In this document: one piece after another, positions 34,738 through 47,309 of the stretch
Numbering within the stretch: position 1 is the stretch's first letter
How the letters are laid out: each line of letters starts with the position of its first letter
From: Budorcas taxicolor
Lineage: Eukaryota; Chordata; Mammalia; Artiodactyla; Bovidae
DNA length: 64,000 nucleotides
NCBI RefSeq assembly: GCF_023091745.1
Contig: NC_068910.1
Location: forward strand, 3,818,272 to 3,882,271
Direction of reading: 5' to 3'
Notes under the pieces: model-generated
What the model saw: the letters and a program-made list of their open reading frames with translations, nothing else
Told to the model about the DNA's origin: nothing
Databases searched by the model: none
Made by a program: the position numbers and the translations under genes

Positions 34738-35094
34738 AAAAAAAATGAAGTATAGTTGATTGACCATGTGTTGATTTCTGCTGTACTGAAAGGTGATTCA
34801 GTTATACATACATATGCATTATTGTTCGTTTTCTTTTCCACTATGGTTTATCACAGGATACTGAGTATAGTCCCCTGTGCCGTGCATCAGGACATTGTTA
34901 TTTATGCACCCTGTATGTGATAATTTGCATCTGCTAATAGGCTCTCAACCCACCCCTCTCCAGCCTCTCTCTGTGGCAACCACAAGTCTGCTCTCCATGA
35001 CGGTGAGTCTGTTTCTGTTTCACAGATAGTTCACTTGTGTCGTGCTTTAGGGTCCAGGTATAAGTGATATCACATGATATCTCTTTAGCTCTTT
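34738..35094 (-). repeat. Artiodactyl L1 3' end
   Basis: The inverted L1 3' end shows 'gaagtatagttgattgac', 'gtgattcagttatacatac', 'gagtatagtcccctgtgc', 'ggcaaccacaagtctgctct' and 'ggtataagtgatatcacatg'. A T-run follows. Confidence 0.85.
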
Positions 35095-35119
35095 TTTTTT
35101 TTTTTGGTCTACCTCGGCA

Positions 35120-35258
35120 AAAGAGTCCCCCTGGAGGAGGACATGGCAACACTCCAGTATTCTTCCGTGGAGAATCCCATGGACAGAGGAGCCCGGCGGG
35201 CTGCAGTCCATGGGGTCGCAAAGAGTCGGACACAACTGAAGCAACTTAGCACACACAC
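35120..35258 (+). repeat. BovA monomer SINE
   Basis: 'gagtccccctggaggagga' to 'gaagcaacttagcacacac'. The tRNA head is largely gone. Confidence 0.88.
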
Positions 35259-35357
35259 AAGCACACAGCAAAAGATTCTTTAAAAAAAACAAAGGGCACT
35301 CTGGAGTTTGACTTGGGAATTAAATTTGCCTCTGTCCTTCTCTGTGTTTCTCTGTCT

Positions 35358-35360
<3 letters not shown>

Positions 35361-35396
<36 letters not shown>
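35361..35396. repeat. (AC)n microsatellite, 18 units
   Basis: A pure AC run of 36 bp. Confidence 0.97.
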
Positions 35397-35402
<6 letters not shown>

Positions 35403-38400
35403 CCCTACCCCCAGTGATTTCACTTTACATGTATGACCCTGACTCAGTTCAGCTTCCTTTCAGCATCCTTGAACCTGGTTCAAGTGCCAGAATGAGAAAG
35501 AGCTGAGTCAGCAGAGATAAAGTATAATTCAAGTAATCCATCTATAAATCATAAAGATTTAGTTGTACATTAAGTTATTACCAGGCCTAAGGAATCAGAC
35601 TTTGAGAAAAGATTCCAAGCTGCTATAGTCTGGGTCATTCAAAGAATGAAAATTGGTGTAATAGCATTTTACTACCAAGGATAGGATAGGGTGCCTATAT
35701 CTTTTTAAGGAAATACAGACACGGAAATTTTAGAGGAAAATTTCCTTATGTGTCATGGAAATAAGAAAAGTGTGACCTTAGTTAAAGCACAGACATATCA
35801 AAACTCTTTCTTATATGTGCCCTAGTTCTCTAAAGAGAAAGTGACTAATATCAAGAAGCAAGGATGGTGAGAGTCGTCTTTGGGGTTGTTTAATTTAGAA
35901 AGAAGGCTGGACAATAGCCAATAAATTTCTTGGCTTTAAATAAGACCCTGATGACATGTTTCATTTTGATTTCTGAGATTAATTAATTATGGGAAAAATC
36001 TTAGAATTTATTTAAAGGGTCACATGGGAAAAGTCATACACCAGTAGAGGGGTTTGGTCTGAGATTGAAGAGTTCCAGGACAGGATGACTGGCAAGTGGA
36101 AAATTACTAAGAAACAAATTATGGCAAATGTTTTGGTTTTCCAAATTAGAAAAGAGAGATTATTTTTGATACCGCTGTAGAGATCATTAGAACATTTACA
36201 AGCTTTTGCGGGGAAAGAACTTGGTATACAAGTTATACCAATGAGAATGGGAAACTTTTCTGAATTCTTCAGCATTGGGTCTCAAGTCCTTAACACAATG
36301 CTTGGCACACACACACACACACACACACACACGTGTTTTGTGTGTAATAAAACAATGCATTGCATGATTAAACCTTCAAATGGAAGAGCGCAAATTCAAG
36401 AGAAATGTCAGATTCTGACAAATGGAAGATTAATGAAAAGGTTTAACGAAGAAAGAAATCAGATCCTTTTACTACATTGGATATAGTTTTAGCAATTGAG
36501 ATTCCTCAAGCATTGGCCAAGATTATGGCCAAAAGGCCTGCAAAAATAAGAGCAGCAGAAGCATCAGACTTTAACCACTATAACACATCTGTTGAACTTT
36601 AAAACACAAAGGCGATGATTTATTTTAAAACTCTCCTCTATGTCTGAGAAGAGTTTCACATACTTCATTTGCTTTTCAATTTTTGTTGTAAACTATAGAC
36701 CATTTGAGGGATTTTTCCACATGAAATATATCCTGAAAAACACTTTTTTTTTAAGAAAAAAAAGAAAAATATAAAATCCAACCTAAGATCTCATCTAGAG
36801 ACCTCAATTTTAGCTGGTCTTCTCTGCAACCGTCTTTCCTCGTTTGTCTGAGGTTTTCTGCAAAGATAATAAAAATATGACCAAGTCACATGTCCAGTCA
36901 TATACTCCTTCTTTCTCAACTTCCTTCTTTATCTCATGCCTCTCTGGTGCTGGAATTCTTTTACAACTTCTGTTATTTTTAAAAAGCAGTACTAATAGTT
37001 CATCCCTAAAAGTGTTATTAATAGTTTGTTCTACATATTACTTTTGTCAAAAAAATCCTTAACTATCATTTAATTTTTTTTTCCACAAAATGTTATCCTT
37101 GCTTAATCTGCCTGTAACTCCAGACTTCACAGCTTTCCACATACATTGCTTCACATTTTCCTATGAAAAGATCACTTTTTTTTTTTTAGAATTGCCATTC
37201 TAGAAACATTTTTTTTTACAAGAACTTCTGCTGAAACTAAGTTCATCCCTGCCAAAAGCATCTGTGTAGGGAAACAAATTCTCAAATGATATTTTCTGTT
37301 TGGTACCATTCGCAGCATTGAGGAAAATAATTAATCAAGTAATTTTTTAAAACTATGTAAATAGCTCTAGTTTGATTCAAAATCATGAAGTTTTCAACTA
37401 TAGCACTGAGTTACATTCTGCAGTATCTATTCTTCCGTGTGAAAACTGCTCAGCATAATCAAACTCTGAAAAAAAAAATGTTATCACTAATAATTGCTAT
37501 CCCACAAATTCGATCACATTCATGCCAAGAGTAAAACTTTCACTTCTGTGCAGAGTAGTAAGTGGAAGAGTGGGCTTTAATTCTTTCCCCTAATTTAGGA
37601 CGACTATTTATTCAGTAGCTACATTTTTTTGGCGCTGCGTGGGGATACAGGTGCGGTTCCTTTCCAGATTCACATTGTCTGGAATGTTCCATGTTTTGAT
37701 CCAAAATATACTTTATGTTCCACGAATGAGAGGAAGAGCTTGGAGGCCTGGATTATTTTTACAAAAGTAAGTTTGTAACTTGTAAAAAGTGACTTACTTA
37801 AGAAAACTCAGTGCTTTACACATTTTATTCACATTTTCTTGATCAACAGAACACTCTTCTCCCTGTTTCTCCATACCTTACTAAATAATAAAGTCACACA
37901 TGAATTTCTGAAAAGTTCAGGAAACAGCAGGAAAAGAAAAATCACCAGTATACCAAATCCTAGAGATAAGATCTTTTAACAATTTGAGGTATTTGTCTTC
38001 AGGTTGTCAGCTGATTTTAAGTTTAACGCAAGTTCTGCGTCTGAATTTTAAATAATACATTGCATGCCCTTCCTTTACAACTTCCTAAGATGGGAAAACA
38101 GTTTTATTAGCTACTATCTCTCCTCAAAAAAAAGTCTTGGATTTGCTTATGTGAAATCGGGAGAGAGATTCAGAAATAAAAATATCTGCTGTGACATAAT
38201 GGAGGGAAGATCACCAAAGGGAGTTAGCCTAAAGACCACGTGTGCAAATTGATGAGCCCTAAATACATCACGCAAAGCTTACAGCGCTTTGACTACCTGC
38301 AGGTTGAAGATGCTTAAATAAATTTTACCCTGTGAGCCCCTTTAAATCTTTTCCAGTTGGCATTTTTGTTGTTTGCTTGGGGTTTTTGTTTGTTGTTTTT

Positions 38401-40502
38401 TCTGAGTGATTATGGGCTTGGAAGTGTTCAGTAATATTAGGTTATAAGAAATGTTCTTTTGGTATCAGTATCCTAGGTTTAAACAATGAGTACTAACTGT
38501 TACATATTTTCAAATAACTTTTTGGTCTGAATAAATTATGGCAAATAAATTCTTTCCCTCAAAATACAGTCACCAAGTAAAAGAAATCAAAGTCCAAGAT
38601 ATTTCACCTGATGATGCATTTAGTGTTCCTTAAGCTACTTATTATATCTCAACATTTAACTAATCATTTCTGAAGACAAATATTTACTTCCTTTCAAAAT
38701 TAAATGAACAAACATGAAGCCTTACTCAGGGTTTAAACTGGGTGGCCTGAGGCTTGTTATTTCTTTCCAAGACAGAACATTTAGGGTAGACGCTGAACTA
38801 ACATGTTTATGACTTCTATTGGTGTGCAGAATAGAATGTTTTGGTGTTTCTTTGGTTTGGTTTTTGACAATCAATTTCCTGCATTGATAGTCTGGTCTTA
38901 GAATTTTTCATCAGTTTTCAATTCAAGTTATTCAAATGGCAGCACGTGTCACTCTTGTTCTGTTGTTTGTTAACTAAACATTAGCTAATTCTTTAAACTG
39001 GAAGTTTCTGGGGAGATGATCCAGAAACAGAGAGAAGATGACTGTTGCCAAATATAATGAGATACATTGCAATGACATTTTCATAAGTAACTTGTAAATC
39101 TGTATAGTGCCATTTCCCAACACATAACTACTTGATCTCTCAGGCCACTGGCTTCAGAAATTACACTCTCCCACAAAACAAAAAAATAATGTCACAAAGG
39201 TGAAGTCTAAGATACATATTGACAATGAAGGGCCGCAAGCACACAGTGGGCAAAAGTCCTAACAAACTTGAAAAATATTTAACCGAACAATAATGGAGCC
39301 GTGCCAAATGCTAAAAGTCACCAGAGATAATTTTAATTGTTGTAGATATAATGGTGTTCAGTGACAGCTGTTTGGGAACAAAAAGGTTATTTCCTGCAAA
39401 TTTCAGTCAGTTTTCTCCTAAAATAAACTCTCATTGATTGTTAAAATTACCAATTGTCCTTAATGGCAAATGGACACCCGAATTGGCTAATAACTCTGAA
39501 TATGGAGTCACTGCTACATGTTGATTTGTAAACACTATCTGGAGGAAAAATTAAAAAGACATCATTCAACCCAGGGTTATTTCTCCCTATGGAGATATTA
39601 CAGGAGTCTTATGTAAGAGAAATAGTTGAAAAAAATATCTAAAGCGAAAAGCACTTACGAACTGATGTTGCAACTTTCCCAGTAAACACAGCTTCCTCTC
39701 TCCTTTCCCCTGTCTTTTTTTGGAAATGACAAGAATAAGCTTTCGAAAAACTGAATTTTGCCAAATTATAAATTAAATATAGCAATCATTTAACAAAAGA
39801 AATCTCATGTATTAGTCAATTAAAATGCCTTTTGTGAGCTGCTAGAACAAGCTACTTTAGATGATGTATTTTATTTATGCTTTACAAGTCTATTTTTTAG
39901 TTTATCTGACATGAGGTTATAACTTAATATATTATGCTTAATGGTCCAATGCTATTTTTTGTTCTTCTAAATTTTGAAAGCTTGACAGCTAACTTGAGTA
40001 AAAGTAATGCGGGGAAATATAAAGAGGCCACAGTTCTTTTTCTTAAATCCAGGGAAATAGTCATTTGGTTCATTAATAGCTAACTCATTTTATTTTTTCT
40101 AATTAAGGAAACAAATACGTACTTATTATTTTTTAAATTGGAAAGTTCAGAAAAAAATAAACTGACAATCACCTTGAACACATCACACCACCTAGCAGTA
40201 ACCACTGTTAAAACATACTTATTTTTCTCTAGGCATTTTTCTATTCATGCGTATGTAAATATTTATTTAAACAAAATGTACACAGCATCTTGGTTTTCCT
40301 TTAAGATTTTAGTTATCAGTTTAACAATGATGAGAAAAGAACCCCTTAGCTACTATTAGAATTCCCATTATTATTAGATATGTAAGAATTTTTTTCTTTT
40401 ATTTCATTCTGTTTCTGCATCATGGGATCCACAGTTTTCAACTGTAGCTTGTTAGGTAATATTCTAGTATTTTATGCTTAAATATTCCTTTTAAGAATAC
40501 TT
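35397..40502. other. SINE/BovB-free stretch, mostly unassigned
   Basis: About 5.1 kb has no ruminant SINE or BovB. It contains (CA)n at 36,306-36,332 and T/A-runs near 37,179 and 36,746-36,760. Two short segments (about 37,905-38,025 and 40,105-40,260) share an old-repeat pattern ('aaaaatcacc' then '...gagataag' or '...agtaaccactgtta'), possibly old L1 3' UTR. The sequence at 39,330-39,540 is complex and unrepeated. It holds 'gacagctgttt' (E-box) and several ATTG/CAAT motifs, so it is a candidate conserved non-coding element only. No exon is seen. Confidence 0.5.
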
Positions 40503-40792
40503 TGGGGCTTCCCCGGTGGCTCAGTGGTAAAGAATTCGCCTGCCAATGCAGGAGACACGGGTTCGACCTCTGATCCAGGCAGACCCTACATGCCCCAGGA
40601 TCTGTGCGCCGCCACTCCTGAGCCTGCGCTCTCGAGGCCGGGAGCCACAGCTACTGAGCCCTGCGCTCCAACAAGAGAAGCCCCTGCCGTGAGAAGCCCG
40701 GGCACCCCAGCCAGAGAGTAGCCTCCGCTCGCCACAGTTAAGGAAGAAAAGCGCTTGCAGCGACGAAGACTCAGCGCAGCCAGAAACAAATG
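40503..40792 (+). repeat. CHR/SINE2-type tRNA-derived SINE, long form
   Basis: 'ggggcttccccggtggctca' at the head is followed by 'aattcgcctgccaatgcag' and a GC-rich body ('gagcctgcgctctcgaggcc', 'gagaagcccgggcacccc'). It ends near 'cagccagaaacaaatgc'. Many CpGs are retained for a SINE of this class. Confidence 0.88.
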
Positions 40793-41179
40793 CATAAAAT
40801 TATATATATGTATATACTTATAATACTTTGTTTTGAACAAAATACTTACGTATAGTCTTTTATGCATCAAAATAGTGCATTAAATCTATGTTCTTAAAAG
40901 ATGGAAAAGTTAAGAGGAAATCCCTATGAGGTTTAGTTTTCTCAAACAAGAAATTAAACATGGAAGTGATTGAATATAATCACTACTGTTTGCCCATCAA
41001 AGGTTTTAGAACTTAGGCATGGTATTTCACCCTCCTGTAAGACACATTTAAAAATGTATTACACGGTGACTTTAAATAGAATAGATACATATGTTCTGAC
41101 ATGAAAGGACTTCTTGAGTGAGAAAATTCACAGCACAATGCATTTCAAATAATTTAGGCTAAACAACTATAAAAGTGTG

Positions 41180-41365
41180 TATGTTAAAGCCCGTATGGAC
41201 CTCTATACCTATGAAAATGCACAGGATGCCTCATTCTGGGAAGGGAAGTGGAAGTGGGGAGGAAGTAACCGGGAACCTTTACAGTTTACTCTAGATATTT
41301 CTGTATCCCCTTCAACAAAAATAAATTCCTGCACTACCGGTGTAATTATTTTTAAATGGAAGAAA
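41180..41365 (+). repeat. Probable L1M 3' end
   Basis: 'ctctagatatttctgtatcc', then 'caacaaaaataaattcctgc', then 'gtgtaattatttttaaatgg' follow the pattern of an L1M 3' terminus. Confidence 0.55.
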
Positions 41366-41596
41366 TTAGGGTGACCCAACATCATTTTACCAGTTTCACC
41401 GGCCTTTCACGACTCTGAATTCTTGTCACTTCTGCAACCAGCAAATCTCTCCTAAGAAAGCTGAAAGCTCCTGGAGGAGACGCAGGCACAGTTACTTTGC
41501 ATTTTTCCCCACAGCCCTGCCACTGGAGCCTCAGCACGGGAAGTCCCAGTATGTCTAAAGGTATAAAAATGAGACCATTATGACCTAGACTATGAT

Positions 41597-41790
41597 TTCT
41601 TTTATTTTTATTTTATTTTGGAGTATCGTTGATTAACAATGTCGTGTTAGTTTCAAGTGAACAGCAGAGCGATTCAGTGATATGAACACATGTATCTGTT
41701 CTTTTCCCATTTAGGTTATTAGAGCATAGAGCAGAGTTCCCTATGTTGTACAGTAGGTTCCTTGTTGGTTATCTATTTATTTTTTCGTCA
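41597..41790 (-). repeat. Artiodactyl L1 3' end
   Basis: The inverted element has 'ttattttggagtatcgttga', 'gtgttagtttcaagtgaac' and 'gttgtacagtaggttccttg'. The L1 appears to continue at 42,001-42,090 ('gcatgtcagtcccaaactcc') after a SINE. Confidence 0.85.
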
Positions 41791-41860
41791 ACAATAGTCT
41801 TTATTTTTACACAAAGCACAGTTCCCCAGGAGTAAGTTGGAGCTAGAAAATCCATCCTGA

Positions 41861-42000
41861 GTGTGAAAGTGTTCATGTTGGTTGCTCAGTAGAGTCCGAC
41901 TCCTTGTGACCTCATGGACTGTAGCCCGCCAGGCTCCTCTGTCCATGGGATTTACCGAGCAAGAACACTGGAGTGGGTTGCCATCCCCTTCTCCAAGGTT
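41861..42000 (-). repeat. BovA monomer SINE, nested in L1
   Basis: The inverted monomer runs 'ctccttgtgacctcatggac' to 'tgccatccccttctccaagg'. L1 sequence lies on both sides. Confidence 0.88.
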
Positions 42001-42097
42001 ATCTTTATACATACAGCAATGTATGCATGTCAGTCCCAAACTCCCTCTACTCTCTCCCTCTACTCGTCCCCCCTCATAAGTTAATTCTCTATGATTT

Positions 42098-42174
42098 AGA
42101 AGGACAGAGGAGCCTGGTGGGCTTACAGTCCATGGGGTTGCAAAGAGTCAGACATGACTGAAGTGACTTAGCAC
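42098..42174 (+). repeat. Bov SINE 3' fragment
   Basis: 'aaggacagaggagcctggtg' to 'gaagtgacttagcac'. Only the last about 77 bp remain. Confidence 0.85.
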
Positions 42175-42308
42175 ATTTGCAGAGCAGCAAAACTATGATC
42201 TTTTGGAGAGAAAGCTACAAAGAACTCTGGAGGGTCTCAGTAGGGAATTCACGATGAGTCCTTTATAAACTAAACATGTTGAATTTTACTGCCCTTTCTA
42301 GTATAATT

Positions 42309-42511
42309 GGACTTCCTTGTTAGCTCAGACAGTTAAGAATCTACCTGCAATGCAGGAGATGCTGGTTCGATCCCTGGGTCGGGCAGATTCTATGGAGAAG
42401 AGAATGGCAACCCACTCCAGTATTCTTGCCTGGAGAATTCCACAGAGGGAGGAGCCTGGTGGGCTACAGTCCATGAGATCACAAAGAGTCAAATACGAGT
42501 GAGCAACTAAC
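42309..42511 (+). repeat. Bov-tA SINE with near-perfect target-site duplication
   Basis: The head is 'ggacttccttgttagctcag' and the end 'gagtgagcaactaacac'. The flanks ttctagtataatt (about 42,296) and ttctagtgtaatt (about 42,513) differ at one base. Confidence 0.93.
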
Positions 42512-42525
42512 ACTTCTAGTGTAAT

Positions 42526-43294
42526 TACTAGAAGTTCAGTTTAGATAAGGTTTACCCACACACGGCATAACTTTTTTTGAAAACTAGATTTGGGAGAAAC
42601 GAAACGAGTCAGTTGTAGTACCAGCAGGATCACCTAGGAGCTCTGCAATGGGCAACTTTTCTTTTTTCTGTTATGAAGAAAAGAACTCTGAGCATTCCAC
42701 CAGAGCATAGCAGCTGATGAAAGGGAAAGAAAATGCTAGATTTTATCGTGTGAACATAGGAAGGGATCGTGTAAATGGGGCCTATCTCTGACTGTTAGTG
42801 TTGACCTTGAGCATAGATAGGTAGGGCCAACTTTGATATGGTGAGTAAAGTTGTGAATTGTAGTGAAATACGAAATTCAGTCTACTTTATCGTGAATGAT
42901 ATTAATTACATTTTAATGGATTCCAGAGTGAGAAAAAACCGGATGGACACCCACTGAAGGTGATTTCTTTCATAAAGCGTACTGACGTACATAAAGTGTA
43001 CCAAACAGCTTCAGCTATTTAAACTGACAGCCTCTCCCCAGATCTGTTCTGATTAGAAATACATCAACACTTCATTCTAGAGACAACTGTTTTCCTTCTC
43101 ACTAGCGCTGGTCCTCAGCTTATCATCATGGGCAAACCTCTCTAATCCTAAAAACAATAGAAACCACTTTATTGAGACCCAGCTTCTCCTTTGTAACATC
43201 TGTCCTCTTTCCTTCACTGACAAACGTTTCTAAAGAGTTGCCCCACATTCATTATCTCCAGTTTTCACCACCACTGGACACCAGCAGTGGCTGA
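42526..43294. other. Unassigned sequence
   Basis: No gene or repeat is recognised. Confidence 0.45.
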
Positions 43295-43506
43295 GAGGCT
43301 GGACCCAAAGTCAGGTAGAGCTGGCTTAGTGTCTATCTGTCGCAGGCAAGTCATCTTGTCTCTGGCCAAGGCCTTTCGGTGCCTCACTGACTCAGCTGTA
43401 ATGTGAGGATGGTGCCTTAATAGCTCAGAGGGCTGCAGTAAAAATTAAACAGCAGGATACCTTACAACGCCTGGCACACAGTAGATGCTCAGTAAGTGCT
43501 CCTGAC
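43295..43506 (+). repeat. MIR SINE
   Basis: 'aaagtcaggtagagctggct', 'ggcaagtcatcttgtctctg', 'tgcctcactgactcagctg', 'gcctggcacacagtagatgc' and 'tcagtaagtgctcc' appear in MIR order. Confidence 0.8.
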
Positions 43507-44019
43507 CAACGTGGTCTCTGCCTCCGTCTCCTCCTCCACCAAAGTCACCAGGCTCGTCTTAACTGGCGGCTCTGTGCCATCTGACGGTATCGTCTGCCTC
43601 TTCCTTTGACTTTCATTGTACCATGCTGTTCTCATTTTTCCTTTTTCTATCCCTCCCATGGCTCCTTCTCAGATTCCTTCTATCCCTTACAAGTTCATCA
43701 CCTGCAGAGATTTCTCTTCAGCCTCCTTTTCTTGCTCCCCCTGGCAACCCAGGCACATCAAAGGCTTCAACTGCTAGCGTATGATGGCAACTCCATTGAC
43801 TTTCCATCTGAGAATCCCTTCCAAAGTTACAGGCATGGGGTGCCAATCGTCCGCGGACATCTTCACCTGGATCCCGTCCTACAACCAACACTGAAAACTC
43901 AGTATTAATTGCTCAAGTTGGAGCAAATCCTTTTCTTCTGTTTTTCTTTTTAAAGGTCTTGGACTTTACCTCCTAAATATGTTTATTATTAATATGGCTG
44001 CATTGTACTCACCCTTCAA

Positions 44020-44215
44020 GATTAAGCTTGGGTACCACTTCCCTTCCCAGCCCTTCTGTGTACCCTCCAGAATCATGTAGGCCCTCTTTCATTTGTACTT
44101 ACCCATTGTATTCTACTTTTCTTGAACTCTCGGCCTCCTCTACAGGACAATAAGCTCCCTAAAAGCAGGATGTTTCTCTTCCAGCTAACACTGTGAGTGG
44201 CAAAGGGGATGTAAT
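44020..44215 (+). repeat. L2 LINE 3' end
   Basis: 'gggtaccacttcccttccc', 'ccctctttcatttgtactta', 'gacaataagctccctaaaag' and 'caggatgtttctcttccagc' match the order of the L2 3' end. Confidence 0.7.
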
Positions 44216-44659
44216 AGGGACTTGACAGCGAACCTCAACCAGCCTCCCCACCCCGACCCCTTCAGCCTGGTTAATTCCTCTGCTATCTCAGGCACACGGT
44301 CCATAGTCTAGAATTTAGTCAAATTACGAGAGGAGGCTCAATGACCTTACAACTTCCAAAATAGTAAAATTCGTTCCTCGATAAGTAAGAGTTAACTATA
44401 TACTAGAGTTCAAGGGATCCTTGCCAAGTCAATAAATTACTTGGTGTTTACCGAATACCAACTGTTTTCCCCATACACAGAATATGTTTACTATTTCCAT
44501 TGCTCACATTTCTCACTGAGGGTAACTGAAATTAAACATTTTTTTTTTCGTGAGAAGGAAGAGATTCCTTTGGCAAGATATCATCTTAAATGATGGCCCT
44601 CAAATACTTGAAAAGGGAGTTCTGTCTTAACTGGGACTTGGACTCTGTAATTCACACAA

Positions 44660-44663
<4 letters not shown>

Positions 44664-44699
<36 letters not shown>
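44664..44699. repeat. (TG)n microsatellite
   Basis: A pure TG run passes into CG/CA-rich alternating purine-pyrimidine sequence up to about 44,719 (gcgcgcatgtgcacgcacgcg). This kind of tract is prone to Z-DNA. Confidence 0.95.
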
Positions 44700-44706
<7 letters not shown>

Positions 44707-44822
44707 TGCACGCACGCGTGACTTTTTGCGACTCCACAATAGAGAAAACATTAAAAATGTGGCCTCGTATTTGAGTTCTAACACAACTTTTCAGTTTACT
44801 GCTTCTGACCTCTTGATTATGG

Positions 44823-45143
44823 CAGTGGTTCTCAAATGTTTAATTGTGCGAAAGGAGCACACCTGTGTCAAGGAAGGAAAGAAGTGAGATTGGGACCAAC
44901 GATGAGAATTTGGCATTATTCAAAACCTTTCCATTTTTTAATGAAAAAAATTCTGTTCCTATATACCTTGTGTAGTTAAAAATAAAACTTAAAATCATCC
45001 CCTAAGATGCTTCTTAAATTTGATTCACGAGCTCAAGCAGGTGGTACTGGTTAGTCTGGGAATCCTGGATCCCACCTTTCCAGGACTGGAAACAAACAAG
45101 CAGAAAACACTGACTGATGTGCAGCCAGATTTGAGAACCACTG
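44823..45143. mobile_element. Non-autonomous hAT-type DNA transposon (MER20/MER5-like)
   Basis: The ends are perfect 15-bp inverted repeats: cagtggttctcaaat at 44,823-44,837 and its reverse complement at 45,129-45,143. The CAGTGGTTCTCAA terminus is that of mammalian hAT-Charlie MITE-like elements. The interior of about 290 bp has no transposase. I see no clear 8-bp target-site duplication, so the flanks have decayed or the assignment is imperfect. Confidence 0.7.
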
Positions 45144-45418
45144 ATCCTTGATTTTTATGTAGAAACACTTCAAATATTCATGAAAGTTAACAATAAATAC
45201 TCTGTCACATACAAACAGGCAAAGTAGACAAAAAAACTGCCGAAGAAAATGGGCAGCTGCAAATATTTAACACCAAAACAATGGTTAGTTTGCCAGAGTT
45301 GTGGGATTGACCTTAGAAGTAGTCATTCATTTTATCACATTTTTTACATCAGCTCCCCTTCTTTCTCTAATGGTAGAATTAAGGACCTATTAAATTCTAG
45401 GGTTATTTGTCAGTGTTT

Positions 45419-45800
45419 CAGTTCAGTTCAGTTTAGTCGCTCAGTCGTGTCCAACTCTTTTCGACCCCATGAATCGCAGCACGCCAGGCCTCCCTGTCCA
45501 TCACCATCTCCCGGAGTTCACTCAGACTCGCGTCTATCGAGTCAGTGATGCCATCCAGCCATCTCACCCTCTGTCGTCCCCTTCTCCTCCTGCCCCCAAT
45601 CCCTCCCAGCATCAGAGTCTTTTCCTATGAGTCAGCTCTTCGCATGAAGTGGCCAAAGTACTGGAGTTTCAGCTTTAGCATCATTCCTGCCAAAGAAATC
45701 CCAGGGCTGATCTCCTTCAGAATGGACTGGTTGGATCTCCTTGCAGTCCAAGGGACTCTCAAGAGTCTTCTCCAACACCACAGTTCAAAAGCATCGATTC
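45419..45800 (-). repeat. BovB LINE 3' end with 10-bp target-site duplication
   Basis: The inverted (TTCAG)n tail is followed by BovB coding end to 'gttcaaaagcatcgattc'. It is bounded by gtcagtgttt at 45,409-45,418 and 45,801-45,810, so both borders of the truncated insertion are defined. Confidence 0.94.
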
Positions 45801-45810
45801 GTCAGTGTTT

Positions 45811-46364
45811 AGGTATCACAAATAAACAAAATTGCTCTTATTCATCAATTCATCTACTAATATTTATTGAGTACCCACTATATGCTAAGTACACAAGTAC
45901 TTTGTATGTAAAGTACCATTATTTGGGGGTTCTTCCTGTTTGGAATAGACTGTTATTTTGAACATAATAATAACTCAATAAATGTGCATTGACTCACTGA
46001 TTAAATTTAGTGTAGAAAATACTATTATTTGAGCTCTTTTGAAATCTCTACAAGAATGCCTTCAGAAAAGTTGCATTGTTAGAACAAATCAGCATCAGGA
46101 TATCCTCTTAGTAGTGATGGTATCAAATATAAAAACTGTATTGGAGGATCATAATGTAAGGTTGAACAATACACCAAATCCTTTTTAAACAAAAAAGGCA
46201 AGTTTAAAGGACCTGTATAACATATTTAAAATAGAAATGTACTTTTTAAGCTTAATCAGATAATTTTCAACCCAACTTGTAAAGAGAGGCCCAAAGAGTG
46301 TTTGCTTCTAGAAAATAATCCCACTACAGCATTAGAGTAAAATGAAGTGCTTGACTTCTTTATC
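45811..46364. other. Unassigned AT-rich sequence
   Basis: A short 'tttattgagtacccactata' motif near 45,862 suggests an L2/MIR remnant. The rest is unassigned. Confidence 0.45.
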
Positions 46365-46760
46365 GAATTTTTAAAATTGAAATATAGTTGATTTATAATG
46401 TTGGGTTAATTTCTGCCGTGACACAGAAAAGTGATTCAATTATATGTGTATCTTGTTTTTTTAAATATTCTTTCCCCATTGTGATTTATCACAGTGTACT
46501 GAATAGATCAACAGCTCCCCATGCTATACAGTACGAACTTGCTTGCCCACTTTACTTGTAATAGGTTCCATCGTCTAACCCCAAACTCCCAATCCGCGCC
46601 TCCTGCACCCTCGCTCCCCCATGGCAACCAGCAGTCTGTTCTCTGTGTCCGAGTCTATTTCCGTTTCCTACACTCATTTGTGTCACAGTTTAGATTCCAC
46701 GTATAAGTGATATCATAGGGTATCTGTCTTTCTCTTTCTGCCTTAGGAAGCGCTTGATTT
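46365..46760 (-). repeat. Artiodactyl L1 3' end
   Basis: The inverted element has 'aaattgaaatatagttgat', 'gtgattcaattatatgtgt', 'atgctatacagtacgaactt', 'ggcaaccagcagtctgttct', 'cgtataagtgatatcatagg' and 'tgtctttctctttctg'. Confidence 0.88.
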
Positions 46761-46770
46761 TTAATCCAAG

Positions 46771-46992
46771 ATAGTAGCTCAGACAGTAAAGCGTCTGCCT
46801 GTAGTGCGGGAGACCCAGGTTCGATCCCTGGGTTGGGAAGATCCCCTGGAGAAGGAAATGGCAACCCACTCCAGTATCCCAGCCTGGAGAATCCCATGGA
46901 CTGAGAGGCTCCTCAGAGCCTAGTAGGCTACAGTCCATGGTGTCGCAAAGAGTCGGACAGGACTGAGCGACTTCACGTTCACTTTCACTTCA
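46771..46992 (+). repeat. Bov-tA SINE
   Basis: 'agtagctcagacagtaaag', the monomer, and the end 'gactgagcgacttcacg'. An extra local segment ('gagaggctcctcagagcc') sits inside the monomer. Confidence 0.92.
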
Positions 46993-47309
46993 CTCTATAG
47001 TAGACTGAGTACATGTATTTACCAACCGTCCCGATTCCGAAAGCCCAGGCAAAGTCACCTTCACATGAATTAGAAGAAACCCTCTCTTTCAGGTGGAATG
47101 AGTGCATCGCTGGGACATCAGACCCTCTTTCCACTTGGCCAACTCCTCTGGGCAGAGTTATAACCTGAATGGTAGTCTGTTGCAGCCCTGGAATAAGAGA
47201 ATAAGAGGACAAAAAAAAAAAAAAAACAAGGCTAGGTGGCTGGAGAAAAGAAAAAACATTCTGGGTGTTATTTGGTAAGGGAAGGATATAATTAACCATC
47301 TTTTTCTCC

